Positions 48,762-61,450 are shown, numbered from the stretch's first letter. The stretch: 64,000 nucleotides of DNA from Xestospongia bergquistia (GCA_963965975.1 OZ014417.1:6429821-6493820), one strand, 5' to 3'. Notes: generated from the letters alone by a model not told the origin. Numbers and translations are program-made.

Positions 48762-49620
48762 CTTTACACTCTCCTTAATAATAGAGTTAACATCTTTATT
48801 TGTGTAAAGACCTTAACATGACATTAATTGAAAAATTTCAAATGAATCTAGAGCTAACGAATGTACTGACTTTGAGTGTTTTATAAGCAACAGGTACTGG
48901 ACCACTATTAATGATGTCACTATCAAGAGTTAGTAATCCACAATAAACTACCTCAAAATCACCTTTAATTATTTCATATCTTGTAAATTAAATATAAATA
49001 TTAACAATACCTTGACCAATAGTCTCTTATAATTGTAACAATGATCATGAAATAATTCGGCATTCAGATAACAATTTCAAATATAAATATGGAACTTCAT
49101 ATGTTTGCTTCACTGTGTACTGTATAATGTTTGGTTGTTGTAGCAACTAACTTTTTGGTATTTAGGGAATACTCATGACATGACATCTCCATTTCTACAA
49201 AATAATGAAGTTATATTGCTTGTAATAGCAATAATCACTATATTGTAGATCACATGAAAACATGAAAACTTGCTTGCATTAAAATTCACTTCTTCATTAC
49301 GTAGCTTGTATTCTATTTCTTTTTTTACACAAACTATTATAATAATCACTGATGATATAGACAGCAATAGAATGACAATTACTCCTGCAATAATTATAAT
49401 TAAATAAGTTGTCAAGTTAACTGAGGTATTTACTGATGTAGGTGAGAATGACAAAAAATATAGTATAATTGAGGATGCTGGAACATATGATATAGTTGAT
49501 GTAGGTGAGGATGATGTAACATGTATTGTTGCCAAAAAACCCAGATGTAGCTAAAGACGATGAAAAATATAGTTCAGTTGATGTAAGTTAAGGATGCTGG
49601 AACATGGAGTGTTGAATAGT
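48633..49620 (-). pseudogene. RTK pseudogene A: stalk, transmembrane and start of kinase
   Basis: Reading on the minus strand: Ser/Thr-rich stalk and transmembrane helix (TTYLIIIIAGVIVILLLSIS, 49535-49330), juxtamembrane segment near 49190-49010 with stops, glycine-loop exon near 48965-48870 in which the VAVK motif is changed to VAYK, and the next kinase exon down to the hAT junction. Upstream EMI and EGF exons are missing; the stalk runs into the duplicated segment at 49,620. Clearly non-functional. Confidence 0.85.
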
Positions 49621-50654
49621 TCAAGGAATAATTTTGTTATGTAGTGACAAGCATCATGGTATAATTAGCAGTTTGATATGGTTAAAATGTACTGAATGAC
49701 AGGTGTAAGTAATGATCAGAGCAATGAAAATTATCTCAGTAGTCAGACAGATGATGTAAGGGCCATTACTATATTTATTCCTGTCACTATATTTATTCTG
49801 TGGTACATGTGACATGTGTTATGTGAAAGGAATGTTATTATATTATTTCCTATCACTGTATATATTATATATATAATGGTGGTAGTTTTACTCGTGTCAT
49901 TGTGTCTAATAACTGTGATTATGGAATTCTTAATAGGAAATATATGCACACTACACTTGTGCTCATTTTATAGGAAATGGAAGTAGACAAATCCATAGTA
50001 ATCATTGATCTAAACATTTATTCTTGTTACTATATGTATTCTGTGGTAGCTTTCCTTTGTCATTGTGAGTAAGAGCTGTGACTATGGAATTTATAATAGA
50101 AAATCTATACACACTACACATGAGGTCATTTTGGAAATTGGACGTACACAATCATATAATAATTAGTGACAAAAAACAGTATAGTGTGTATTATGTGTAA
50201 GAGCTGTCATTATCAATTCCTCTGTCACTATATCACTTTAATAATAGCTATGTATTACAATGTAAGGGTTGTCACTATATTTTGTGTCAGCTTTCTAGTG
50301 GGCAATAGAAGTACACAAACTGTGCAGTTCTAGAGTATCTAACAATAATTACAACTATATCATGGTATATATTAAAACAACAAATCTCTTTTAACATTGT
50401 ATACATGACTTTAAATTTTCTAGAAAGACGTATAAATAGTGTGTGATACTGATACATCTAAATGCCATTATTATATGCAATATATATTATATTATGGTTT
50501 TGAGGTATATAGCAGCAATATCAAACCTATACTCCTTATGTAAGCCAAGAATTGATATCAAGGGTTGAAGGTCTAATATTTGTAGTTGTAGATCAATTCA
50601 TCCAGTACCTTGAAATTAATAAGTAAAATTGTAAATTAAATACTAGTCACACTA
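49621..50654. repeat. Segmental duplication copy of ~37.2-38.9 kb
   Basis: Direct-orientation match to the RTK4 upstream region (for example AATTATCTCAGTAGT and the TATTATGTGTAAGAGCTGTC segment) without the MITE and with a shorter AT run. No gene recognised. Confidence 0.6.
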
Positions 50655-50925
50655 CTTATATCCTTTGGTTAGCAAAGGTTCTAAAGATAGTGTTAGAAAT
50701 ATACTTACAGTAAGAGTTTAACGAATAAAGAGACTGTGAAAAGTCTATCTGTAGTCACGGGACTGGATTACTGGTACTGGACTGGTCTCGTACCCACCCA
50801 GATCTACGACGAGGCGACGAGGGGAAAAATTATCTGCTAAGTCAGGAATACGTTACTGTTGTTGGTAGAGTAAAATGTCAATTATCAGTCCGCGTCATTT
50901 CCCGTACGTCTGTGTGTAGGCAAGA
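50655..50925 (-). promoter_or_regulatory. Candidate promoter/first exon pointing at RTK pseudogene A
   Basis: Minus-strand copy of the island at 38980-39300, with the same donor GTAAGTATATTT (GT at 50708-50707) and the TCGTCGCCTCGTCG run. It is head-to-head with 51595-51835. Confidence 0.5.
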
Positions 50926-51594
50926 GTGTAGATGTAGAAAACTTTTAAAAAATAAAATAAAACATCGACAACAATATTACTAATAAAAGATACAGATGGG
51001 ACAATATTTTGAAAAGACAACAGTTCCAAAACACGACATGATCTGTTAAACAACCAAAAAAGATTAAAAATTGATTTAATTATGAGACTGTTGCATTGAC
51101 TTGTCAATCTAATTTCATGGCAACAATGGCCTTTCCTTCTACCTGTAGTGGAAGCAAGACAATTATGGGATTTGTCTTACAGACTTTAATTTGTTAGTCA
51201 TAATATTGCTCAGTTGTTATCCCATTGTTGTTATGTTAAAAATAGTGTTTACTGCATGAATTCTTAAAATCTTATAATCTAAGTTTATAATTTGGATGTT
51301 GGTTTCAAATCACGTTAGAATTGTTTACTGTGAGTTTCTATATATTGTTTAAGTGACTCTTGCACAGATCCAGTAGATAGAAAATGCCGTTGTAATCATG
51401 AAATTAGATTGGCAGGTCAATGCAGTAGCCCCATAGTTGGATCAATATTGTACTTTCTATTAGTAATATTGTCTATGTTTTTATTCTATTTCTTTTAAAG
51501 TTTTGTACACCTAAGTATCTTGTCGAATGAAATATTATTGCTTAGCGTTGTGGGGGTCACTCTGTGGAACACATAGAAATGTGATTTTAACTTC
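50926..51594. other. Spacer between divergent promoter-like islands
   Basis: AT-rich sequence with no gene recognised. The islands on each side form a large inverted repeat around this spacer. Confidence 0.5.
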
Positions 51595-51835
51595 AACTAT
51601 GTGACGTCCGGGAAATAGGCGCGACTGAAATTGAGGTTTTACTCTACCATATTCTTGACTTGACACAGAAACATCAACTCGATTCACCAGTCACCAGACA
51701 TTTTTTTTTCCCCTCGTCGCCGACCTAGATCTGGGTGGTACGAGACTAGTCCAGTACCAGTAATCCAGTCCAGTGAATACAAATAGACTTTTCACAGTCT
51801 CTTCATTCGTTAAACTCTTACTGTAAGTATATTTC
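51595..51835 (+). promoter_or_regulatory. Candidate RTK5 promoter and non-coding first exon
   Basis: Plus-strand copy of the island: CCCCTCGTCGCC, AGATCTGGGTGG, then CATTCGTTAAACTCTTACT and donor GTAAGTATATTT (GT at 51823). It lies 3.7 kb upstream of the RTK5 start codon in the same orientation. Promoter function is inferred. Confidence 0.5.
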
Positions 51836-52267
51836 TAACACTATCTTTAATACCTTTGCCAACCAAGGGATGTATGTAGTGTGACTAGTAATTTAATTTG
51901 AAGGTTCTAGATGAATTGATCTAGTGCTACAACCTTCATCCAGTGATATCAATTCCTGGTTTGTTTTGGGCTAATATAAGGAGTAAAGGTCTGATATTGC
52001 TGCTATACATCTCAAATCCATGGTATAATATATAACTCTAGAACTGCACAGTTTGTGTACTTTTATTTCCCAAAAAGAGCACAATGACACTGGAAGGCTG
52101 ACACAAAATATAGTGATAACCCTTACATTGTAATACATAGCTACCACAGAATTAATACAGTGACAGAGGGATAACGCTATATTGATTTCACCACTAATTA
52201 CTATGTGCGTGTTTCCTATTGGAAATCATGTAAGAGCTAAAGAATTTAATTATTGTTAATTGCCTGT
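51836..52267. other. Duplicated flank, no gene seen
   Basis: Reverse complement of parts of 38.1-38.95 and 50.2-50.6 kb. No coding potential. Confidence 0.55.
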
Positions 52268-53362
52268 ACGTCATATCCGGTTGCTGTGGTTGCTGAAATA
52301 AATGCATTGAACTCAATGAAGAGCAGCTCAGTTGAATATTTGAAACTTGCGCCAAGCAAAAAAATATACCGTATATTTTTATATAGCGTAGCTAGAGTAA
52401 AACTATAATACTACATGTATTACTTAAGGAAGTTACAACTTGTTTTTTGAGCTCTGCGAAATTCAATTTGAATAACAACTTCAACAACTTTTGTTATAAT
52501 AACAAGTTTTTTGGCTTAGTAATAACTCAGTTTCATTACAAAGTTAGTAGTATATCACAATAATTTTACATTTCAAAATCAGATTCTTCTGAACTAAAGT
52601 CCAACTCAATTTGTTCAAAATAAGACTCTACATCACTGTCATTAAGGTCATCTGAAGGGCGGACTAACGCCAGCTGAAAGTTGGTCAAGAATGCACATAC
52701 ATTAACAATATGGTTGGTAATCTGAGTCATCGAGATTGGTATTGTACCTTTTAAAATGTGGAAATACTTCAGCCTCCCAATAGCTTTTTCCAATATGTAA
52801 AGAAGCTATCTTTCTACCTGCTTGTACATCTTCAGGAGAAAGTTGAGATCTACCTTCAAGGAATGGAAGAATGTTCAAGTCAACTTGTAGTTCTTTCAGC
52901 ATATCTTTTATAGTAAAGCCACGGTCTGCCATGACAGAAACTCCAGGTTATTCCTTCAAGGTTGTCAAAAATCCACTAATCCTAGTGAGCTCAACATCAG
53001 ATATCGATCCTACATAAACAGGAGAAATAAAGCTCCATTGGGGGTGCATGCAACTAAGAACTTGACAATGTTATGGTGCTTATATTGTCTTCTTCTACCA
53101 AAGTCAAAACATTTAATCCAGAGTGCTCTTTTTTCTGGCTCCTTTGGAATTCCGTGAAAAGTAACAGTTGGATCTTTGGCTTTAGTATTTCCACACATAC
53201 AGCAATGATGACCGGTCATAATTCTTTATTAATTATAGTTTTACTCTAGCTACGCTATATAAAAATATACGGTATACTTTTTGCTTCGCGCAAGTTTCAA
53301 ATCTTCAGCTGAGCTGTTCTCATTATCTTCAATGTATTTATTTCAGCAACTGGATATGACGT
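52268..53362 (-). mobile_element. Internally deleted THAP/DDE_4 transposon (ISL2EU/Harbinger-like group)
   Basis: Inverted repeats of about 130-140 bases (52268-52409 and 53232-53362, outer end ACGTCATATCC/GGATATGACGT) enclose minus-strand remnants. A THAP start lies at 53219 (HHCCMCGNTKAKDPTVTFHG, ending near ALWIKCFDFG). It is joined directly to DDE_4-type transposase (VACTPNGA, ISPVYVGSISDVELTRISGF, VMADRGFTIKDML, and ERAIGRLKYF-like KAIGRLKYFHILKG, CAFLTNFQ). The middle of the gene is missing and there are shifts near 53025, 52925 and 52750. Non-autonomous. Confidence 0.75.
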
Positions 53363-55550
53363 CACGGTGTAATCAATTTTTTTCTAATCAAAATACTTTA
53401 CCTTACATGCAAATGGTCTATTCCATAGTCATGGTTCTTGTACACAATGACGCAGGAAAGCTACTACCTCATAATTATATATTGTGACAAATATTGTATA
53501 ATACACATCAAAGCTACCACACAATAAATATAATAACAGTAATTGATGATATCAACTTTACACATAATCCACATTAAAGCCACCACAGAATATATACAGT
53601 GACAGGAAATAATATAATAACAAACACATTATACACACATCAAATGTATCACATAGTAAATATAGTGGCATCAATATATATAGTGATTGCCCTTACTGTA
53701 TCTGTCTAACTACTGAGATAATTTTTATTCCTCAAACAATTAATTACACTTGTCACTCAATATATTTTGATTTTAGCACAATGAATATTATTATATAACA
53801 GAATTTTTACTATAAATATTTTAATTCCAGCATAAATTCGACAATATCATTGCCACACTCTATATATATATATATATATAGTTTTGCTCTTACATTTACA
53901 TGTGTTTTATATGTAACTGTATAATTATGTATTAGTTAATCAACCAGTCAACTGTTACATATTGGATTTAATTACATCTGACATGATGTATGAGTTGGAG
54001 ACTTTTCTAAAGTAAGATTTTTTTTTCAATAGTAATAGTTAAAGGAAATGTCAACTATGATAAAAAAGCTGTATAAAAATAAAATTAACCTAAAAGAATT
54101 TCACATCAATAGAACAGCATGAAAGAATTTTAATCAAACAGTCGCCTGCAATCATAACAGAACAATTAGCTATTCTGCTACATTAGGATAATTAGAGCAT
54201 TTTTACATAGGGCAAAATACACTGCTTATTCAACAAGACTTTGAAATTTCTGAGTTATATTTGAAATGAACCTAAACATGTGTGTTCAGAAGTTAGGGTT
54301 TAGGGCTATAAAACATGCCAACCATCATCCTCTATATTCTAGGAATGTTTTGAATCTGTGTGATTTTTCAAGTAAAAAGAAACAACAATTTTTAAAGAAG
54401 TAAACCTTATATAATTTCTAAGCTATAGTCAGTGTACAACATCTAAATTGTAGTGACATCTTTACATGTTTATTTCTATTCAATCTCTGCCATATGAATA
54501 ATTGTTAATACTGAGACCAACAACATCTATTTGAAGTTTCTTTTAATTTTTACAGAAAGTTCTTTGTTTATATTATTACTATAGGTACAATTCATATACT
54601 GTCTTGAGTAGTTTTGACAACCGAGTGGAGTATTGATGGCATTAAGTTATTATCTGTTGGTTTAATTTAAAGTGCTAGTTTTATAGATCTATATATAACA
54701 GCAAATATGACACCTTCACCTCTCTAAATCAGCTCTAGGATTCTAAAATATTTGTCTAACTACTGAGATAGATTTCATTTCTTTGACAACTAGCTATACT
54801 CATTCAGTACAATCAACCAAATCGAAATTACATTTAGTATAATGCATACCACAACATAACAGAAACTTATTTTTCCTTCAGTATTCTAATTTTGGCATCA
54901 ACTCAATGTTATTATTGCACATCCCATATATCTTTGTGTATTGTGTCACTCTTTTATTTTCACGGGTTCTGTATAGAATGCCAATAATCTGCTGTCCTGC
55001 TACATCAAATAGGTGTCACATCCACGTATAGAAATTATTGAGCAGAACTACAGCATGAAAAGATTCAGTAAGAGAGTAAAGGTTTTTGTTGTTCAAAATG
55101 GTCCAAAAGGAAGCCACAGCATATATTAAAGTGTGTAAGGAAGAAATAACTTGAGATATTTGCTGTTATTACAGAAAAGCGGAAAGGTGTATCAATCACT
55201 GTGACTTAAGTAAAATTTTAATGACATTCTTAATTAAGCCTGACAGGATCATACACATAGATATATACGTCAAAACTAGCTATGATGAGATTTTTATCCA
55301 CTGTTTAGATTGCTTGCCTAGTACTAAGCCACTCAACATTAACATAATAAAATCCATTTCACTGATTGGTTACTTCTAAGTTCCATAAAAAATGCTAACT
55401 ATTAAGAGAGAACATTCATAATAAGACCTTTAAAAGTGAACACCTCATATTAAAACATATTTTTCTGTGTAAAAATAATTTTTAAAATGCTTCTAGTTTT
55501 ATGGTTATCATTTTATAGTTAATTGTGTGTAAACTGCTGTCCTGTTCAAA
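53363..55550. repeat. Inverted copy of the RTK4 upstream region; no gene
   Basis: 53,500-53,720, 53,940-54,260 and 55,080-55,550 are reverse complements of segments between 34.7 and 37.5 kb. An AT run lies at 53,862-53,882. I see no coding sequence. Confidence 0.6.
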
Positions 55551-58127
55551 ATGGAGAAACTCTTTATTGTTTTGTTTTTTATTAACATTCTGATGAATAA
55601 GTAAGAATTATTCAATGAAATTGTACATAATTATGATCTATTTTATTTAGTTGTTCAGCAATTTCAAATTGTTCCAACCTTGTAAATGTATCTATCACAA
55701 TATCATCTGTTAAATATCGCATCGGTTATGTAAAATGCAAGCACCTTGGTCGCTGTTCAATGTTAGTAACTTAGCATGAGTTTTTATTACTTATATACTG
55801 CTAATGTACCGTTATGATGAAAAGTGGTAGCATTGGTGCAATTTAATAAATTTAGTTACAAGAGGACAGAAGTACTAGTTATTTTCTAAAATAGTGCATG
55901 GAATTATGCAATAATATATGCTATATGTTTTTCAACAGAATAAAAAGTAAAATTCGATATAAGTTAGCTTACAGACAACAATGGCAATGTTGTTCAGGTT
56001 ATGGTCCTTTACCTAACTGTCCACGTAAGTTATTTCTTATTGATTTACTGAACATTACTATTATTATTAAATATATGGTACATCAATTTAGCTATTTGCA
56101 ATTCCACATGTGGTACAAATATGGAATGCTCAGCTCCTAATACTTGTACATGTATTAGTGGTTGGTCAGGCAATGACTGCTTAACACGTATGATGCACGG
56201 ATCATGTGATCAGATAAAATATTTATTTCTCCCAAACATAGCAATTTGCAGTTCACCATGTGGCACTAACAAACAATGCATAGCTCCTGATACTTGTAGA
56301 TGTGTCAGTGGATGGACAAGCAGTGACTGTTTAACAAGTTCAACTACATCCCATGTTCCAGCTTCATCACCTATACCAACTACACCATATGTTCCATCAT
56401 CCTCAGCTACATCAGGATTTTTGTTAACAATAACATACGTTATATCATCATTACCTAAATCAACTATACCATATGTTCTAGCATCTTCAACTACACCATA
56501 TTTTCCATCATTCTCACCTACATCACCACAATCCTCAAAATCAATTAGTGTTGCAACTTACTTGATTATAATCATTGTAGTAGTAATTGTCATACTACTC
56601 CTGTGTATATCATCAATGGCTATTATAATAGTTTGTTTAAAAAGAAGAAAGAGAATCCAAGCTAGGTAATGAAGATAGTGAGTTTTAATATACACATATT
56701 TTAATCTATTTTCAAATATAGTGATTATTGTTATTACAATCAATATAATATCTTATTTTGTAGCATTGAATTGGAAATGACATATCGTGTTAACAGTGAC
56801 AATTCCCTAAATACAAATAACATAACATCAGTTACTGCAGTAGATAACAATTATGCAGTACACAGTGCAAGCAACAAAGCGGTCACTGTCATCCCAAATC
56901 ACACAGATATATATGATGTTTCATCTTTATACTCAAAATGGTTATCTGAGTGCAGAATTATTTCAGGGTCTTTATTAGAATTACAAGAGACTATTGGTCA
57001 AGGTATTGTTAATAGTTATAATTAATTTACAAGATATCAAATGATTTGAAGGTGAATTTGGGATAGTTTATCGAGGATTATTAACTCTTGATATTGACAT
57101 CATTAATAGTGCTCCAATACCTGTTGCTGTTAAAACACTCAAAGGTCAGTAATATTATTAACTCTAAATTCATTTCAAATTACTCAATTAATGGAATTAA
57201 GGTTTTTACACAAATGAAGATGTGAACTCCATTTTGGAAGAGAGTGTGAAGATGGCCTCTTTTGATCATCCAAATATACTTTCTCTCATTGGAGTCTGTC
57301 TTGATCTTGGTCAGGCACCTTGCATTGTAATGCCATTTATGACTAGAGGTAGTCTGTTGTTTTATCTCAAAAAGGAAAGACCAAAGTTAACAATTGGTGA
57401 AACTAGTGATGATGATATTGTACTTGATGCAAGGAAGCAGCTTCTTTCCATGTGTTCACAAGTTGCTAAAGGAATGTTATATCTAGCTGAAAAAAGATTT
57501 GTACACAGAGATCTTGCTGCTAGAAACTGCATGTAAGTTATGTCTAATTCTCTTCAATTCACTCTGTCATTTAGGATTGATGATAATGGTATTATTAAAG
57601 TTGGTGATTTTGGACTCTCAAAAGATGTTTATATGCGTAGCTATTACAGACAATGGAGTAATACTGAATCTGATAAAACTGTTATCAAATTGCCAGTTAA
57701 ATGGATGGCATTAGAAAGCCTTCATGATGGTCTATTCTCTGAGAAGACAGATGTGGTCAGTACATTACATTTTTATTAACTATTATCCAATTACACAGTG
57801 GTCATATGGTGTGTTATGTTGGGAGGTGTTCAGTCTTGGTAAAATTCCCTATCCTGGTCTAGACCCTTCAAGTGTAGTGGAATTACTAGACAGTGGAGGT
57901 AGACTCTTAATTCCAAATAATGCAGCATGTTCAGAGGAAATGTAAGAAACTATATCAATTTCAGCATTATAATTATAATTATTGTTTCCAGATACAAATT
58001 AATGATGTCATGTTGGAAAAGTAATCCAGAAGAAAGACCACCATTTTCTAATTTAGTTCAGTCTGTAGAAGATATTATAAAACCACTAGCTGAATATATG
58101 GATTTCACTGTATGCAGCTTCTCTTAA
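55551..58127 (+). CDS. RTK5: intact EMI-EGF receptor tyrosine kinase
   Basis: Exons 55551-55600, 55651-55761, 55939-56024, 56092-56187, 56242-56665, 56764-57002, 57052-57144, 57202-57532, 57575-57755, 57799-57941, 57992-58127. They sum to 1,890 bases, an open frame of 629 residues with every phase matching. Signal peptide (MEKLFIVLFFINILM); EMI ending [14 protein letters not shown]; two EGF domains (EGF 2 keeps CRCVSGW but has SSD for the usual GSD); short Ser/Thr/Pro stalk; transmembrane helix about 221-247; basic KRRKR stop-transfer; juxtamembrane tyrosines; kinase about 330-620 with Lys363 (VAVK), catalytic Asp470 (HRDLAARN), Asp488 (DFG), paired activation-loop Tyr (MRSYYRQ) and PYPG. Short C-terminal end. 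A plasma-membrane receptor that phosphorylates tyrosines on ligand binding; ligand unknown. It mirrors RTK4 but with one EGF fewer and a shorter stalk. Confidence 0.95.
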
Positions 58128-58960
58128 TAATTCTGATTAAATTTAATTAATTTTAATTAATTTTTTAAAACTTTTGCTACAATACACCAAAGAGACGCAT
58201 GAAACCTGCTGATGTACCTACTATGTAAAGTATATACTATAACGGGGATAAAAACAGTCCGTGATTTGATACACCATTACTGACACTAGTAGTGTTACTG
58301 GTGAGTATTAATTAACCTATGAATCTAGACTAAAAGTAATTATTAATTTTAAGATATTTTGAGCATTTTTAAACTTCTGCAACAATATAGCTAACAGTAG
58401 TAAGGAACCTGCCGATGTAGCTGTCATATAAATATAAAATATGAAGGATGAAACTAGTATAGGTTTTGATACACAGTTATTGAAAATATTAGTGTTACTG
58501 AAACTTTGTGGTTATTAATAACCTGCTTCATTATAACTAAGTGGTAAGAGTAAGTGGAATTGTCATTTAGAAAACGTCTGATTTTCATTCATTTTTAAAT
58601 GAGAATTAAGTATTTAATAATGTTGCTATAGTGATATATACTGTATATTGTTACTATAGTAATGTTATAATAATGATGATGTATACAGTATATACATAGA
58701 TGTATATAAAGGTAATTACTTGGACTTTACATTTACTGCATATTTCATCTGAACTAAATACAGCAATTTGTGATACTCAATGTGACACTAATGAGGAATG
58801 TAGCTCCAAACACCTGTACTTTTGTGACTAGATGTAATAGTAAGTGATTGTCTAACTAGTATATTGAATTAGCTATACATTGTGTGTGGCATTAACAATG
58901 AGTGTAATACACCAACCAATTATAGTTTAATGGAGTGCATGACAGCAATGAGCAGATGTG
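58128..58960. repeat. 3' flank of RTK5, mirrored at 61.76-62.55 kb
   Basis: Reverse-complement match to the 3' flank of RTK6, with two internally related blocks (58150-58330 and 58370-58530, each with CCTGCTGATGTA or CCTGCCGATGTA). No long frame. Confidence 0.65.
58760..58830 (+). pseudogene. EGF exon scrap
   Basis: AICDTQ-like start (gcaatttgtgatactcaatg) with CDTNEECS, then the frame is lost. A mirrored scrap on the minus strand lies at about 61836-61915 (ATCDTQYDTNKECIAPNTCT). Both lie downstream of kinase genes and look like leftovers of a further receptor copy. Confidence 0.55.
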
Positions 58961-58969
58961 AAGAAAACT

Positions 58970-60480
58970 GTTGTCAGTTGACTTACTGAAACTAAATACT
59001 GTAACACTCACTTGTCACTTAGTATTGTAACAATATGTAGACATAATTAACATCAGAATAACCCATTAGGAATACAAGCACAACTTTTAATCTATTTTTC
59101 TGCCAGAGTGCCAGGTAGGCAGTCCTATAATTAACCATCGTTAACTTAATATACGAGCATTTTGCTTTCATAGTTTCATTACATTATGATTTTTATAAGC
59201 AACAACTGAAATTAAACACTTTCATTAACTCAAACCTCCTGTGGTATAGCAATGGGTACAACTAACAATGCTCAACACTGCTACAAATTACACAATTCTT
59301 GTAACTCTAGTTAGTGTTTATCTGTAATGTCAGTATCTTCAAAATCAAATGTAGGATGACTTTTCAACTATAGTTTTGTTGAAACTGAAATTTATGTTTC
59401 ATCTTAGTAGTAAAAACCATTAGCCCCACTTACAATAACATAAAGAAAGCCAAATAATTTAGATATAATTAATATAACAATGATAATATATTTTGACCAT
59501 ATCATACTTTAATATTTTCTTTTTATTATACATATTTGAGAATTTATAAACTCATTTAGCAGCTAGTGCAAGCACTTACAAGCCTTATCTATTCTTCATT
59601 GAATTTTAATATTACCAGTTTTTCTTTATTCCAGGAATAATTTTGACAAGCTAGTACAAGATTACTAGAAGCATACTTGCCTTATAGCTGAAAACAATAG
59701 GTATAATACATATTAAATAGTCCATGCATGATTAATAAAGTTTTTATATGATGTAAGGTGATTTGTTAAAATAGTAAACATCATATCACTTTGAGTTGTA
59801 ATGCATACACTAATTGACAGTCCTATATAATAGATGCTATAAAACTTTGAGTGTTACTGCAACATTTATAATGGAACTAACTCTAGACTTCTTACATTCT
59901 TGTTTAACAAATTGTTTGGTAAGCTAAAGAAATAGCATGATTTCATAGTAATTAGGAATTGAAACAGCATTTGTCCTTTCAAATGTATTTAATATGAAGG
60001 ATGTATGGCAATCTCTTTTTTAGTATTAATCGATAATAACACTATTGACCCAGCTAACATTTTATTTTAACTAATATTGAAAACATAAATCATTATATAA
60101 GTTCAATTATTAGGTAAGTGAACAATCATTTCCCAATTACATTTGTCTTTTAACAGTATTATGCTTACATTGTGTATTAAGTAATTTTACCACAGGGCTA
60201 TATTATTTAATCATAAATTTTAAAGTGAATTATGATTATAGGTTATAGTCGGTGTTAAAACTCTAAAATGATTGTACCTGTAGTGCAAGCAAAAATTTTA
60301 AAAACATATTTTGAGGGACTAATTTATTCAAATGATCACTTGAGCCAACCTTTAATCTGAATATTTAATCTGAATTGTCTCGAGGAATAATGAAAACCAT
60401 TTCTTGTACATGATTGATAATATCCAAAAGTCTAATAACAGTTATTTCATGTTGTAATGTTGGTTGTTTTGTATTACTTC
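58970..60480. repeat. Inverted copy of RTK4 3' flank and of array upstream sequence
   Basis: 58,970-59,390 mirrors 31,060-31,475. 59,600-60,250 mirrors the upstream flank of the G genes (for example 10,600-11,100), showing that the inverted duplication took in the edge of the tandem array. No gene recognised. Confidence 0.7.
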
Positions 60481-60489
60481 CACATGTAA

Positions 60490-60651
60490 CATTTGATAGG
60501 AAGACTATTAAACTGGAGTTGACTGAGGGTAAAGTTCCTGGTACAATATATGGATTTAGTGATAGTGTGTGGGTGGATAGTGAGACCAATGAATGCTACT
60601 TCACAAATCATTCTCTCATTTATTTGCCTCCATCAAAACCATTTTACTTTT
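60490..60651 (+). pseudogene. Pogo/Tigger-like transposase fragment, copy 2
   Basis: Reads VTFDRKTIKLELTEGKVPGT then IYGFSDSVWVDSETNECYF and LIYLPPSKPF, closely matching 39340-39488 but retaining the FSDS residues missing there. The frame ends at once after PFYF. An isolated DDE_1 scrap. Confidence 0.55.
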
Positions 60652-60745
60652 AATAAATATCATTAATTTTTGTAAATAGAACAGCAGAAGAAACAAGTTA
60701 TTTTTTTTGCTTACCTCTTAACAACTCACACAAGACTCAAACTCT

Positions 60746-61450
60746 TTATAATTTCAACAATGGTCCTGAAATAATTCGGTATTCATATAACCATTTCAAA
60801 TATGAAGATGAAACTTTGTATGTTTGCATGTGGTTTAGCATGTCAGTAAAATCTTTATTGCTGTCACTGTGTACTGTATAATGTTTGGTTGCTGTAGCAA
60901 CTAATGTTAACTTATTGGTATTTAGGGAATACTCATGACATGACATCTCCATTTCTACAAAATAATGAAGTTATATTGTTTGTAATAACAATAATCACTA
61001 TATTGTAGATTACATGAAAATTTATTTGCATTAAAATTCAATTCTTCATTACCTAGCTTGCATTATATTTCTTTTTTTACTCAAACTATTATAATAATCA
61101 TTGATGATATGGACAGGAATAGAATGACAATTACTCCTGCAATAATTATAATTAAATAAGTTGTCAAGTTAACCGAGGTATTTGCTGATGTAGGTGAGAA
61201 TGACAGAAAATATAGTGTAGTTGAGGATGCTGGAACATATGATATAGTTGATGTACGTGAGGATGATGTAATAATAATTGTTGCCAAAAACTCAGATGTA
61301 GCTAAAGATGATGAAAAATATGATACAGTTGATCTAAGTGAGGATACTTGAGCACGGAGTGTAGTTGAACCTGTTAAACAGTCACTGCATGTCTATCCAT
61401 TGACACATGTACAAATATGAGGAGGTGAGCATTCCATGTTAGTACCACAT
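60746..61450 (-). pseudogene. RTK pseudogene B: EGF scrap, stalk, transmembrane and juxtamembrane
   Basis: On the minus strand: EGF remnant with an in-frame stop (61450-61361, NMECSPPHICTCV), stalk and transmembrane helix (61287-61081, LTTYLIIIIAGVIVILFLSI), then a juxtamembrane exon (60952-60746, MEMSCHEYSLNTNKL) that stops at LLKL before the glycine loop. No kinase exons follow. Closely related to pseudogene A at 49.0-49.6 kb. Confidence 0.85.
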
